Part shown: piece after piece, positions 8,393-16,231 of the stretch | Layout of the letters: every line of letters begins with the position of its first letter | Numbering within the stretch: position 1 is the stretch's first letter | Source: JAJNBA01 sp963842295 | Lineage (GTDB): Bacteria > Actinomycetota > UBA4738 > HRBIN12 | DNA length: 64,000 nt | Assembly (NCBI GenBank): GCA_963842295.1 | Contig: CAWJFY010000009.1 | Coordinates: 558,001 to 622,000 of the forward strand | Direction: 5' to 3' | Made by a program: the position numbers and the translations under genes | Notes under the pieces: model-generated | Database searches by the model: none | The model's input: the letters and a program-made list of their open reading frames with translations, nothing else | What the model was told of the DNA's origin: nothing

Positions 8393-8974
8393 CCGCTCAC
8401 GACGGCCACGGCGTCCCCGCCGCTGAGTCCGAGGGCCACGTCCCTATCCGAGCAGGAGTTCCGTTCGGCAACGGGCGCGGTCGAGCAACGGCTGGACACG
8501 CTCTACGACTGGGATGCGGGCGAAGCGATCGGGGCGTTCCTGGATGGCTTGCGCGAGCAGCGGATCCTCGCGACCACGTGCGTCTCGTGCGGCCGGACGC
8601 TCGTGCCCCCGAGGAAGTTCTGCGAGCGCTGCTTCCGTCCCACGGATGGCTGGACGGAGGTGCCGCAGACCGGCACCGTCGACACGTTCTCGATCTGCCA
8701 CGTGACGTGGGACATGCAGCCGCTCGAGGTGCCGCAGATCCCGGCCGTGATCCGCCTGGACGGGACGAGCGAGGGCGGCTTCCTCCACCTGCTCGGGGAG
8801 GTCGCGCCCGACGACGTCCGTGCGGGGATGGCGGTCGAAGCCGTCTGGAAACCCCGAGAGGATCGCGCGGGCTCGATCCTCGACATCGTCTACTTCCGGC
8901 CGCTCGACCCCGAGGTCCGTCGAGAGCTCGTCGCGGTCGCGGCGGAGGCCCGGCCGGTCGGAACGGCGCCATGA
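8351..8974 (+). CDS. DUF35 (zinc ribbon/OB-fold) acyl-CoA-associated protein, possibly fused to the upstream thiolase
   Basis: The frame contains the tail of the thiolase domain (to about 8392), a Pro/Thr/Ala linker, then a DUF35 protein. An N-terminal helix leads into the rubredoxin-like ribbon CVSCGRTLVPPRKFCERC, followed by an OB-fold (GTVDTFSICHVTW; FLHLLGEV; VEAVWKPRED). DUF35 proteins pair with thiolases, HMG-CoA synthases and thiolase-like aldolases and complete their CoA pocket. No convincing start codon with a ribosome site lies between the two domains; ATG 8351 is only the first in-frame ATG. That supports a natural fusion in this frame, or a lost stop. It overlaps the next DUF35 gene by 4 nt. 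Confidence 0.72.
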   Translation: MQVGTVVVMGNDGGPLTTATASPPLSPRATSLSEQEFRSATGAVEQRLDTLYDWDAGEAIGAFLDGLREQRILATTCVSCGRTLVPPRKFCERCFRPTDGWTEVPQTGTVDTFSICHVTWDMQPLEVPQIPAVIRLDGTSEGGFLHLLGEVAPDDVRAGMAVEAVWKPREDRAGSILDIVYFRPLDPEVRRELVAVAAEARPVGTAP

Positions 8975-9423
8975 GCCGGACGAAGATCCCCGGCGAGCTC
9001 TCGGTCTCCTTCCGGTACACGCCTGGGGTCGGGAACACGGCGTTCTTCGAAGCCCTGCGGGACCGAGGTGCGTTCCTCGGGTCGCGGTGCGACGAGTGCG
9101 GGGTGACGTACTTACCGGCGCGGATCTTCTGCGAACGATGCCTCGCCGAGCTCGAGCCGTCCGTCGAGTGCGGCCCCGAGGGCGAGCTGCTCTCGTGGAC
9201 GATCGCCCGCGTCGACGTGGACGACCGTCCGTTGGACCGGGTCGTCATCTACGGACTCGTGCGCCTCGACGGGGCCGACACGGCGCTGCTCCACCGATTG
9301 CTGGACGTGGACGGCGAACCGACGATCGGCGCACGGGTGCGCGCGGTGCTCGCGTCCGACCGCGAGGGCTCGATCCTCGATATCGAGGGCTTCGCGCCGT
9401 CGGGCGGCGACGTGACTCCCTAG
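8971..9423 (+). CDS. DUF35 zinc-ribbon/OB-fold protein
   Basis: 150 residues. A leading helix (NTAFFEALRDRG) is followed by the CxxC-x11-CxxC ribbon CDECGVTYLPARIFCERC and an OB-fold ending in GSILDIEGFAP. Proteins like this bind beside thiolase or thiolase-like aldolase subunits and contact the CoA moiety. The ATG overlaps the previous stop (ATGA). Two DUF35 units next to two thiolase-like units suggest a heteromeric complex. The end meets the convergent TPR-cyclase gene with a 4-nt overlap. Confidence 0.82.
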   Translation: MSRTKIPGELSVSFRYTPGVGNTAFFEALRDRGAFLGSRCDECGVTYLPARIFCERCLAELEPSVECGPEGELLSWTIARVDVDDRPLDRVVIYGLVRLDGADTALLHRLLDVDGEPTIGARVRAVLASDREGSILDIEGFAPSGGDVTP

Positions 9424-11375
9424 GACGTGCCGCGCCAGTCGAGGGCGACGACCCGCACGGGCTTCGCAAAGCCTTTGAGCGGGACCTCACGGGGCTCACC
9501 GGTAGACACGCTGCTCACGCCGTCGACGGTCTCGACGCTGGCCAGCACTTCGCCGCCCTCCGCCAGCGCACCGATCCTCGCGGCAGCGTGCACTCCCGCT
9601 CCTTCGTAGTCGTCACCCACGCGCGTCGCCTCCGCCCCGTGGACGCCGATCCGGACCTGGGGCGCGAACCCGTGGTCCCGGCGGTGTCCGGCGAGCGTCT
9701 GCTGGATCCCGATGGCGCAGGCGAGCGCCGCGCGGGCGTCCGGGAACGCCACGAAGAAACCGTCACCGGTGTGATGGACCTCCTCGCCCTCGTTGCTCGC
9801 GAAACAGCGGCGCAAGGCTTCGTCGTGCCAGTGGAGGAGGTCGTGCCAGGCCTCGTCCCCGATCGCCTCGACCAACGCGGTGGATCCCACGATGTCGGTG
9901 AACATGAACGTGCGGACCTCGCGGGAGCTCGAAGGGGTCGCCGGCCCGGCCAACTGGGCATCCATCCGGGCCATGTCAGGCGTCGCGCCGAGCCGCTCGA
10001 ACGTTGCCCGGGCCGCCTCGAGCTCGAGCGTGGCCGCTTCTGTCTCCCCCGCGACCGATCGCGCTTCCGCGAGCAGCACCGTGGAGATCGCCGCTTCGTA
10101 CGGCGCGTCGATCTCGCGCCAGAGCCGCCGGGAGTCACGGAACCGTTCGATCGCATCGGCGGCGTCTTCGCGGAGGAGGGCGGCGAGACCGGCCGCGTGC
10201 GCCGCGGCGGCTCTGATCGCCGGCGTCCCGAACTCCTCGGCGATCACCGCGAGCTCCGCCGCGTCGGCCTCTGCAGTGGGGAGATCGCCCAGCATCCTCG
10301 CGATCTCCGCCTGCGCAGGGAGCAACCGGGCCCTCGCGAGCTTGTTCCACGTGATCTCTTCGAGGCTTCCCTTGATCGAGGCCGCCGCGGCGTCCGTGCG
10401 ACCTCGCGCCAGGAGCAAGAGCGCCTTCCCCGGTTGCGACTCCGATCCGAGCGCCTGGGCCTGCCCGAAGGCGTCCTCCGCGCCCTGGAGGTCGCCCATG
10501 CGGAGCCGGATCTCGCCCAGCTCGTGGAACGCCTCTCCCGCCATCGCGGGATGGAAGCGCTGCAGCTCGTCCGATGCCTTCTCCGCCTCCGAGGCGGCGT
10601 CGGCCCACGCACCAGTGAGCCGCATGAACTCGGCCCGATGGACGCGGCAGATCCCCGGGAAGCCGCTGATGTCCTGCCGTTCGCACCAGCGCTTCGACAC
10701 CTCCGCCCACTCGCTGCCGCGCCGATAGTCCGCGGTCTCGCGGCACACGGACATCACCGCGCAGAACACCGCGCCGGTCGTGAACGGGCCCAGCTCGCCG
10801 CCGACGGCGACTGCCGCGGCCCCCTCCATCAAGCCGAACGCCTCCTCGAGCCTTCCGGACGTCCCCAACACCTCCGCGCGGCTGATCGCGACCCAGACGG
10901 GCAGGTCGGTGTCGTCCAACCGCGAGGCGATCTCCTTCGCGCGATCCAGGTGCGCGAGCGCTCCGTCGAAGTTCCCGCGGTCGAAGTCGAGCTCACGATG
11001 TGCGATCTCGAGGTAGCCGTGCGCGACGGCCTCCGGCTCGCCCTCGAGGAGGTGCTCGGCGCGGTGCAGCCACGCTTTGGCAACGGAGCCGGCCATCTTC
11101 GCCCCGTACTCCCGGCGGAGCGTGAGCGCCATCATGGCGGCCATCGAGCGGTTCCCTCGCTCGAGGTGGAGCGCGTACGCGCGCTCGAACGCCGTGATCG
11201 ATTCCGTCGCGAGCCCGATCCACCAGGCCGACTTGGCGAGTGCCTCGAGATCCTCCGGATCGAGCCCGCCCTCGCCGTCGGCCTCCAGAAGGAGCCGGTA
11301 GGCATCCGGCCAGGCACGGCGCGCGTACGCCTCGCGGCCTCCCTCCAGCGGATCGACGGTCACGACATCGCTCAT
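9420..11375 (-). CDS. TPR-repeat protein with C-terminal class III nucleotide cyclase domain
   Basis: 651 residues. Residues 1 to about 470 are helical TPR-like repeats (REAYARRAWPDAYRLLLEA; AFHELGEIRLRMGDLQGAEDAF). Residues 489-651 form a class III adenylate/guanylate cyclase. Metal aspartates are D494 in FTDIVGST and D538 in GDGFFVAF, and the transition-state Arg is R600. The canonical Asn of NxxxR is His (H596, GVHAAAR), so activity is uncertain. Cyclase last with TPRs first reverses the common order. The start follows a GAGAGGA ribosome-binding site. The protein is cytosolic with no membrane segment; its signal input is unknown. Confidence 0.82.
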   Translation of the reverse strand: MSDVVTVDPLEGGREAYARRAWPDAYRLLLEADGEGGLDPEDLEALAKSAWWIGLATESITAFERAYALHLERGNRSMAAMMALTLRREYGAKMAGSVAKAWLHRAEHLLEGEPEAVAHGYLEIAHRELDFDRGNFDGALAHLDRAKEIASRLDDTDLPVWVAISRAEVLGTSGRLEEAFGLMEGAAAVAVGGELGPFTTGAVFCAVMSVCRETADYRRGSEWAEVSKRWCERQDISGFPGICRVHRAEFMRLTGAWADAASEAEKASDELQRFHPAMAGEAFHELGEIRLRMGDLQGAEDAFGQAQALGSESQPGKALLLLARGRTDAAAASIKGSLEEITWNKLARARLLPAQAEIARMLGDLPTAEADAAELAVIAEEFGTPAIRAAAAHAAGLAALLREDAADAIERFRDSRRLWREIDAPYEAAISTVLLAEARSVAGETEAATLELEAARATFERLGATPDMARMDAQLAGPATPSSSREVRTFMFTDIVGSTALVEAIGDEAWHDLLHWHDEALRRCFASNEGEEVHHTGDGFFVAFPDARAALACAIGIQQTLAGHRRDHGFAPQVRIGVHGAEATRVGDDYEGAGVHAAARIGALAEGGEVLASVETVDGVSSVSTGEPREVPLKGFAKPVRVVALDWRGTS

Positions 11376-11417
11376 ACGCGCCCATCCTCTCGCATGGGAC
11401 CCCGGACCGGAAGTCGG

Positions 11418-11423
11418 TAATCT
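11418..11423 (+). promoter_or_regulatory. -10 hexamer, leaderless acyl-CoA dehydrogenase promoter
   Basis: TAATCT with 7 nt to the ATG at 11431. No Shine-Dalgarno sequence precedes this start. Confidence 0.55.
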
Positions 11424-11430
11424 CGACCGC

Positions 11431-12585
11431 ATGGAGTTCGAGCTCACGCCCGAGCAACGACAGGTGCGAGACCTGGTCCACGAGTTCGCGACAGAGGAGA
11501 TCGCCCCTGGCGCCGGCGAGCGGGACGAGCGGGAGGAACCGCCGCTCGACATCGTGAAGAAGCTCGGTGAGCTGGGCATCTGCGGCGTTCCGATCCCCGA
11601 GGCCTACGGTGGCCTGGGTGCCGACGCCATCACCTGGGCGCTCGTGATCGAGGAGCTCGGGCGTGCCGATGCGAGCGTCGCCGTCACCGTCTCGGTCGCC
11701 TCCGGCCTGGCCGGCGGGATGGTCGCTCGGTACGGCACCGATGAGCAGCGGCAGCGGTGGCTTCCGCCGATCGCCGCCGGCGAGATGGTGGCGGGGTTCG
11801 GCCTCACGGAGCCCGGGAGCGGGTCCGATGCAGCCGCGCTCCGGACGAAGGCGCGACTCGACGGCGGCGAGTGGGTGATCGACGGCTCGAAGGCCTTCAT
11901 CACCAACAGCGGCACGCCGATCACCGGCTTCGTCGTCGTGGCCTGCCGAACCGAGGAAGGGTCGGCCAACGGTGTGTCCACGATCCTCGTGCCCGCCGAC
12001 GCGCGGGGATTCACGGTCGGCCCCGGGTACAAGAAGCTCGGCTGGCGCTCCAGCGACACGCACGAGCTTTCGTTCGACGGATGCCGCGTCCCGGAGGACC
12101 ACCTGCTCGGGGAGCGTGGCAAGGGTCTCGCGCAGTGCCTCGCGGCGCTCGACGACGGCCGGATCTCCATCGCGGCGCTTTCGGTCGGCCTCGCTCAGGG
12201 GTGCCTCGATACGAGCGTTGCCTACGCGACGGAACGGGAGGCCTTCGGCCGCCCGATCGGCGCCTACGAGGCCATCGCGTTCAAGCTCGCCGACATGCGG
12301 GCTGCCATCGACTCCGCACGCTTGCTCACCTACCGCGCCGCCTGGCTGAGGGACCAGGGCAAGCCGTACACGACCGAGGCCGCGATCGCGAAGCTTCAGG
12401 CGAGCGAAACCGCGGTGGACGTCGCCCGCGAAGCGATCCAGGTGCACGGGGGCTACGGCTACACCGAGGAGTTCCCGGTGGCCAGGGCCTACCGCGACGC
12501 GAAGGTGCTCGAGATCGGCGAAGGCACCAGCGAGATCCTTCGCCTCGTGATCGCGCGGGATCTCGGGCTCCAACCACAGGTCTGA
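11431..12585 (+). CDS. acyl-CoA dehydrogenase
   Basis: 384 residues, the normal length of a short-/branched-chain acyl-CoA dehydrogenase. It has the FAD-contact segment FGLTEPGSGSDAAAL, the ITNSG strand, the signature IQVHGGYGYTEEFPV and the catalytic base E364 in IGEGTSEI. It would introduce an alpha,beta double bond into an acyl-CoA and pass electrons to ETF. No other beta-oxidation genes are adjacent, although the thiolase-like locus is 2 kb away. The next gene starts 3 nt after the stop, so the two are probably cotranscribed. Confidence 0.9.
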   Translation: MEFELTPEQRQVRDLVHEFATEEIAPGAGERDEREEPPLDIVKKLGELGICGVPIPEAYGGLGADAITWALVIEELGRADASVAVTVSVASGLAGGMVARYGTDEQRQRWLPPIAAGEMVAGFGLTEPGSGSDAAALRTKARLDGGEWVIDGSKAFITNSGTPITGFVVVACRTEEGSANGVSTILVPADARGFTVGPGYKKLGWRSSDTHELSFDGCRVPEDHLLGERGKGLAQCLAALDDGRISIAALSVGLAQGCLDTSVAYATEREAFGRPIGAYEAIAFKLADMRAAIDSARLLTYRAAWLRDQGKPYTTEAAIAKLQASETAVDVAREAIQVHGGYGYTEEFPVARAYRDAKVLEIGEGTSEILRLVIARDLGLQPQV

Positions 12586-12588
12586 GTC

Positions 12589-13197
12589 GTGCCCCGGGGT
12601 CGCTACGCGGTGCGAGGCCGAAGCGGGGAGGTGGTGGGCACGGAGGACTTCCGAAGCGCGCCCGGCCCGATGGGCTGGCGATACGTCTCCGGGATCCTCA
12701 GAGATGAGCCGACGCCACACGGCGAGATCGTGGACGTGGCCGTCGACGATGCCTGGCGGATCGTCCGCGCCCGGATCGAGACCGGCGCCCATTCGATCAT
12801 GCTCGAACCGCGCGGTCGATCGCTGACAGGCATCCGCGACGGTTCACCGATCGAGATGCAGTGGGCTCCCGACCGGCATCTCGACTACCTGACCCCCGCG
12901 ATGAACGCCATCACGGCGAAGCGACTCGACGGGACCACGGAGATCGACGTCGTCTACCTCGAGCCTGTCACGGTCGAGCCGACGATCGTCAGGCAGCGCT
13001 ACGAGCTGCTCGGCCGGGACCACGTCGAGACGCCGGTGGGTCGGTTCGAGAGCCAGCGGTGGCGGTACACAGCGCTCGAGAGCGGCTGGACGAGCGAGCT
13101 CTGGGTCGCCGACGACGTCCTCGTGCGCTACGACCGGGCCTTCGAGCTGATCGAGTACGAGCCGGGCGCCTCGGGACCGGTCCCGGTCCCGACGTGA
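12589..13197 (+). CDS. conserved protein of unknown function after acyl-CoA dehydrogenase
   Basis: 202 residues from a GTG start three bases after the dehydrogenase stop. There is no signal peptide and no membrane segment. The sequence is rich in beta-strands with regular aromatic residues (GWRYVSGILRDE; WRYTALESGWTSELWVADD), compatible with a lipocalin-like or DUF3108-like barrel. I do not recognise the family with confidence. Tight coupling to acyl-CoA dehydrogenase hints at a role in acyl or lipid binding. A strong hairpin follows the stop. Confidence 0.6.
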   Translation: MPRGRYAVRGRSGEVVGTEDFRSAPGPMGWRYVSGILRDEPTPHGEIVDVAVDDAWRIVRARIETGAHSIMLEPRGRSLTGIRDGSPIEMQWAPDRHLDYLTPAMNAITAKRLDGTTEIDVVYLEPVTVEPTIVRQRYELLGRDHVETPVGRFESQRWRYTALESGWTSELWVADDVLVRYDRAFELIEYEPGASGPVPVPT

Positions 13198-13233
13198 TGC
13201 GGGGCGGCGACGCTGCCGCGCCGCCGCCCCGCA
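13198..13233. terminator. bidirectional hairpin terminator
   Basis: A perfect 12-bp GC-rich stem (13198-13209 with 13222-13233) and a 12-nt loop lie between the convergent genes ending at 13197 and 13251. There is no long T-run; the position is what suggests termination. Confidence 0.6.
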
Positions 13234-13250
13234 AAGCTCCCGTGATCGGC

Positions 13251-13817
13251 TCAGCCGACCTTGATGGCCTCGACCTCGATCTCCAGGTCGATCCTCTTGC
13301 TCACGAGGAACCCGCCGGTCTCGAGGACCATGTTCCAGCTCACGTTCCAGTCCTCGCGCTCCAGAACGGTCCTGGCCGTCGCCGCGAGCACGGTCGCACC
13401 AGACGGGTTGGTCTCGGTGCCGAGGTACTCGCCTTCGAGTGTGACCAGTCTGGTCACGTCGCGGATCGTCAGCTCGCCGTCCAGCTCGAACCTGGCCCCA
13501 CCCGTGTGCCGGACAGCCGTGCTCCGGAACGTCATCACGGGCCACTTCTCGACGTTCAAGAAGTCGTCGCTCTTCAGATGCTGGTCCCGCTGCTCCGTGT
13601 TGGTCTGGATGCTCGCGGTCTTGATCTCGACCTCGGCGCTCGACTCCTCGGGGTTGTCTGCGATCTGGATCGAGCCGGAGAAATCGGTGAACCGACCACG
13701 AACCTTGGTCAGGATGTGCCGGGCGACGAACTCCACGGCCGTGTGCGCGACATCCAGCTCGTACTTCCCCGCGGGGGGCAGTTGGACGCCCCCGATCTCC
13801 TTCACCGCTTCTGCCAT
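13251..13817 (-). CDS. YceI family protein (polyisoprenoid-binding lipocalin-like)
   Basis: 188 residues with the YceI pattern: YELDVAHTAVEFVARHILTKVRGRFTDF, the paired strands SDDFLNVEKWPVMTF and the C-terminal SKRIDLEIEVEA. YceI proteins are beta-barrels that bind isoprenoid-like lipids. No signal peptide is present, so this copy is probably cytosolic, as in many actinobacteria. The ATG at 13817 is chosen for the GGGGAGA site 8 nt upstream; an in-frame ATG at 13859 is possible. It is divergent from an HxlR regulator, which probably controls it. Confidence 0.87.
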   Translation of the reverse strand: MAEAVKEIGGVQLPPAGKYELDVAHTAVEFVARHILTKVRGRFTDFSGSIQIADNPEESSAEVEIKTASIQTNTEQRDQHLKSDDFLNVEKWPVMTFRSTAVRHTGGARFELDGELTIRDVTRLVTLEGEYLGTETNPSGATVLAATARTVLEREDWNVSWNMVLETGGFLVSKRIDLEIEVEAIKVG

Positions 13818-13916
13818 CTCGGCATCTCCCCTCTCATCGGTCTCCAACTCTTCCTCCAACGGAGGGATGGATGCTCAGTATTCCGGTGTTGCCAGTGATA
13901 GGTGGGGAACTCCGGA

Positions 13917-13922
13917 TAGGAT
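13917..13922 (+). promoter_or_regulatory. -10 hexamer, leaderless HxlR gene promoter
   Basis: TAGGAT with 6 nt to the GTG at 13929. The 111-bp divergent gap to YceI also holds two related TCCGG half sites (13881-13885 and 13911-13915) that could bind the regulator. Confidence 0.55.
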
Positions 13923-13928
13923 GGTTGC

Positions 13929-14252
13929 GTGGACGAGGACCGGACGGTATGCGAGAGCTTCCAGCGAGCCGCGCAACTCGTCGGCAAGCGCTGGACGCCC
14001 CAGATCGTGTGGGTGCTGCTCGATGGGCGTCGCCGCTACTCAGCCGTCCGAGACGCGATCCCGGAGATCTCGGACACACTGCTCTCGGAACGGCTCCGCG
14101 AGCTCGAGGATGCAGGCATCGTCACTCGGACCGTGACCCCCTCGACACCGGTGTTGATCGAATACGGCCTCAGCGAACGCGGGCGGGACCTCGCCGTCGT
14201 GATGGACGGGCTCTCGACCTGGGCCGAACGCTGGGCCGCCATCGGCGCCTGA
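13929..14252 (+). CDS. HxlR family winged-helix transcriptional regulator
   Basis: 107 residues, a complete HxlR domain: the N-terminal CESFQRAAQLVGKRW segment, the recognition helix region ISDTLLSERLRELEDAG and the wing IVTRTVTPSTPVLIEYGLSERG. It includes the cysteine near the N-terminus (CESF) that acts as a redox or electrophile sensor in some members. The GTG start is supported by the TAGGAT hexamer 6 nt upstream. It is divergently placed with YceI, its likely target. Confidence 0.88.
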   Translation: MDEDRTVCESFQRAAQLVGKRWTPQIVWVLLDGRRRYSAVRDAIPEISDTLLSERLRELEDAGIVTRTVTPSTPVLIEYGLSERGRDLAVVMDGLSTWAERWAAIGA

Positions 14253-14260
14253 CGATCGCG

Positions 14261-15592
14261 TCAGCCGGTCACCGCGCGGTCGGCGACATCGAGCACTTCG
14301 TCGATGATCGAGAAGCCCTCCTCGAGCTGCTCCTCCGTGATGCAGAGCGGCGGGTTCGTCATGATCCCGTTGAAGCGGATCATCGTGAAGAGCCCCCGTT
14401 CGAGAAGCCCCTTGTTCACGGCCTGCATCGTCTCGTTCACGACGTTGAACGGGGACAGTGGCTCCATCGTCTCCCGGTTCTTGACGAGCTCGATGATGCC
14501 GAAGAGGCCGATGTTGCGAACACGACCCACGCTGGGGTGCTTGGCCATCAGCTCCTCGTGATGCCGGCGCATCAGGGGATCGAGCCGCTTCGCGTTCCCG
14601 ACCAGGTCGTCCTCCTCGAGCACCTGGATCGCCGCGATCGCCGCGGCGCACGACAACGGATGCGAGTTGTAGGTGAGCCCGCCGTAGAAGACGTGCTCTT
14701 CGAAGTGCGCGGAGATCTCCGGCTTGATCGCCACGGCTCCCAGCGGAAGGTACGACGAGGTGAGGCCCTTCGCGGCCGTCATCAGGTCGGGCACCAGGTC
14801 GTAGTGGTTCACCGCGAACCATTCGCCTGTTCGACCGAACCCGCACATGATCTCGTCGGCGATCAACACGATCCCGTAGCGGGTGCAGAGTTCTCGCACA
14901 CCTTCGAGGTAGCCGTCCGGCGGGATCAGGATGCCGTTCGTCCCGGTGACGGTCTCGAGGATGAACGCCGCGATCGTCTGCGGTCCCTCGAGCTCGATCG
15001 TCTCCTCGAGCGTGGCGAGCGCCGTCGCAGCGGGCTCCGTTCCGCGAGCCGTCCCTCGATACGGGTCGAGCACGTGCACGATCCCCGGCATCGGAGGGTT
15101 CTCGTTCGCCCACCGACGCGGATCACCCGTCAGGTTCACCGTGGCGTAGGTGGCGCCGTGGTACGAGCGGTAGCGGGCGAGGATCTTCTGGCGGCCTGTG
15201 AACGCCTTCGCGATGCGGATCGCGTTCTCGTTCGCTTCGGCGCCCCCGAGCGTGAAGAAGGTCTTCTCCAGGTCGCCAGGCCAGAGCGTGGCGAGCTTCT
15301 CGCCGAGCCGGGCCCGCGTCTCGTAGGCCATGAACGGCGAGATGTAGGGGAGCTTCTCCGCCTGGCGAGCGATCGCGTCGGCCACGCGCTTGTCGCCGTG
15401 CCCGATGTTGACGCCCATGAGCTGTGAGTTGAAGTCGAGGTAGCGCGCGCCGTCGACGTCCCAGAAGTACACCCCCTCGGCGCGGTCCACCGCGATCGGC
15501 GACGCTTTGGACTGCGCCTGCCAGTCATAGAGCGTGTAGTGCTTCGACTTCTCGACGATCTCGGCGGATGACATCGGGCGGTCTTCGGACAT
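14261..15592 (-). CDS. class III (omega) aminotransferase
   Basis: 443 residues with fold-type I PLP features: GGAEANENAIRIAK, YHGAT, the cofactor aspartate in VLIADEIMCGFGRTG and the Schiff-base lysine in TAAKGLTSSYLPLGA. The N-terminal YTLYDWQAQS segment is typical of omega-aminotransferases acting on taurine, beta-alanine, putrescine or GABA-like amines. GAGGAGC eight bases before ATG 15592 fixes the start. The neighbours do not point to a substrate; it is distinct from the aminotransferase pair at 31993 and 34096. Confidence 0.87.
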   Translation of the reverse strand: MSEDRPMSSAEIVEKSKHYTLYDWQAQSKASPIAVDRAEGVYFWDVDGARYLDFNSQLMGVNIGHGDKRVADAIARQAEKLPYISPFMAYETRARLGEKLATLWPGDLEKTFFTLGGAEANENAIRIAKAFTGRQKILARYRSYHGATYATVNLTGDPRRWANENPPMPGIVHVLDPYRGTARGTEPAATALATLEETIELEGPQTIAAFILETVTGTNGILIPPDGYLEGVRELCTRYGIVLIADEIMCGFGRTGEWFAVNHYDLVPDLMTAAKGLTSSYLPLGAVAIKPEISAHFEEHVFYGGLTYNSHPLSCAAAIAAIQVLEEDDLVGNAKRLDPLMRRHHEELMAKHPSVGRVRNIGLFGIIELVKNRETMEPLSPFNVVNETMQAVNKGLLERGLFTMIRFNGIMTNPPLCITEEQLEEGFSIIDEVLDVADRAVTG

Positions 15593-15742
15593 CGTTCTGC
15601 TCCTCGCTTCGCTCCTCGGTCGGCGGGGCACATCATCGCAGACCATCGAGGGGCGACCGGTCGGCTGTTGACCCCTGCGCGATGTCATGGGAGCCTCGGC
15701 CCCTTGGCCCTCGAGCCGGCGAGCGAGAGGAGACATCGAGCC

Positions 15743-16231
15743 GTGCGAAGCCGAGCCTGCACCATCGTCGTTTCCACGATCGCGCTGGTCGCGATGGCAC
15801 AGCCGGCGTTCGGTTGGTCGGTGACGCACCGGGATCCCGACGATTTCGAGATCGCGCCGGACGTCCACTCCACGACGAAGCGGGTGTTCCGGACGGGCGA
15901 TCCCGGTTGGCGGCTCCGGATCGAGGTCCGCGGCGAGCTCGGCCCCGACTACCGACTCCGTGTGTTCTTGGACACCCGCGGAGGACCGGGAGCGGACTTC
16001 GTCATGGTCACGATGGTCAGGGACCTGTCGATGATCAGTTGCGATGTGCACGAGCTCACGGGGCCTCCGATCGCTGCGCGTTGCGACGCGGACCCGTTCC
16101 TGGCGTGGTGGGGCGTGGCTCGCAGCGACCTGGACCGAGACAAGCGGATCCGATGGAGGATCGTGGCATCCGGGGGTGCGGGTCTCACGGGGGTCACCGA
16201 TCGAGCACCCGACACGGGCTGGTACCGCTGA
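15743..16231 (+). CDS. small secreted protein of unknown function
   Basis: 162 residues. The GTG start at 15743, after an AGAGGAG site, gives a clean signal peptide (VRSRACTIVVSTIALVAMA then QPAFG, cleavage near residue 27). The mature part has repeated charged/beta sequence and two cysteines (ISCDVHELT and AARCDADPF) that could form a disulfide. The segment DYRLRVFLDTRGGPGADF is compatible with an extracellular beta-sandwich. I do not recognise the family. It converges directly on the amidohydrolase gene, stop to stop. Confidence 0.6.
   Translation: MRSRACTIVVSTIALVAMAQPAFGWSVTHRDPDDFEIAPDVHSTTKRVFRTGDPGWRLRIEVRGELGPDYRLRVFLDTRGGPGADFVMVTMVRDLSMISCDVHELTGPPIAARCDADPFLAWWGVARSDLDRDKRIRWRIVASGGAGLTGVTDRAPDTGWYR

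Noticed and set aside
7222..9423. A single 733-residue protein read straight through the thiolase and the last DUF35
   Set aside because: Residues between about 350 and 580 are Arg/Pro/Gly noise; the true code for thiolase end and first DUF35 lies in the next frame.
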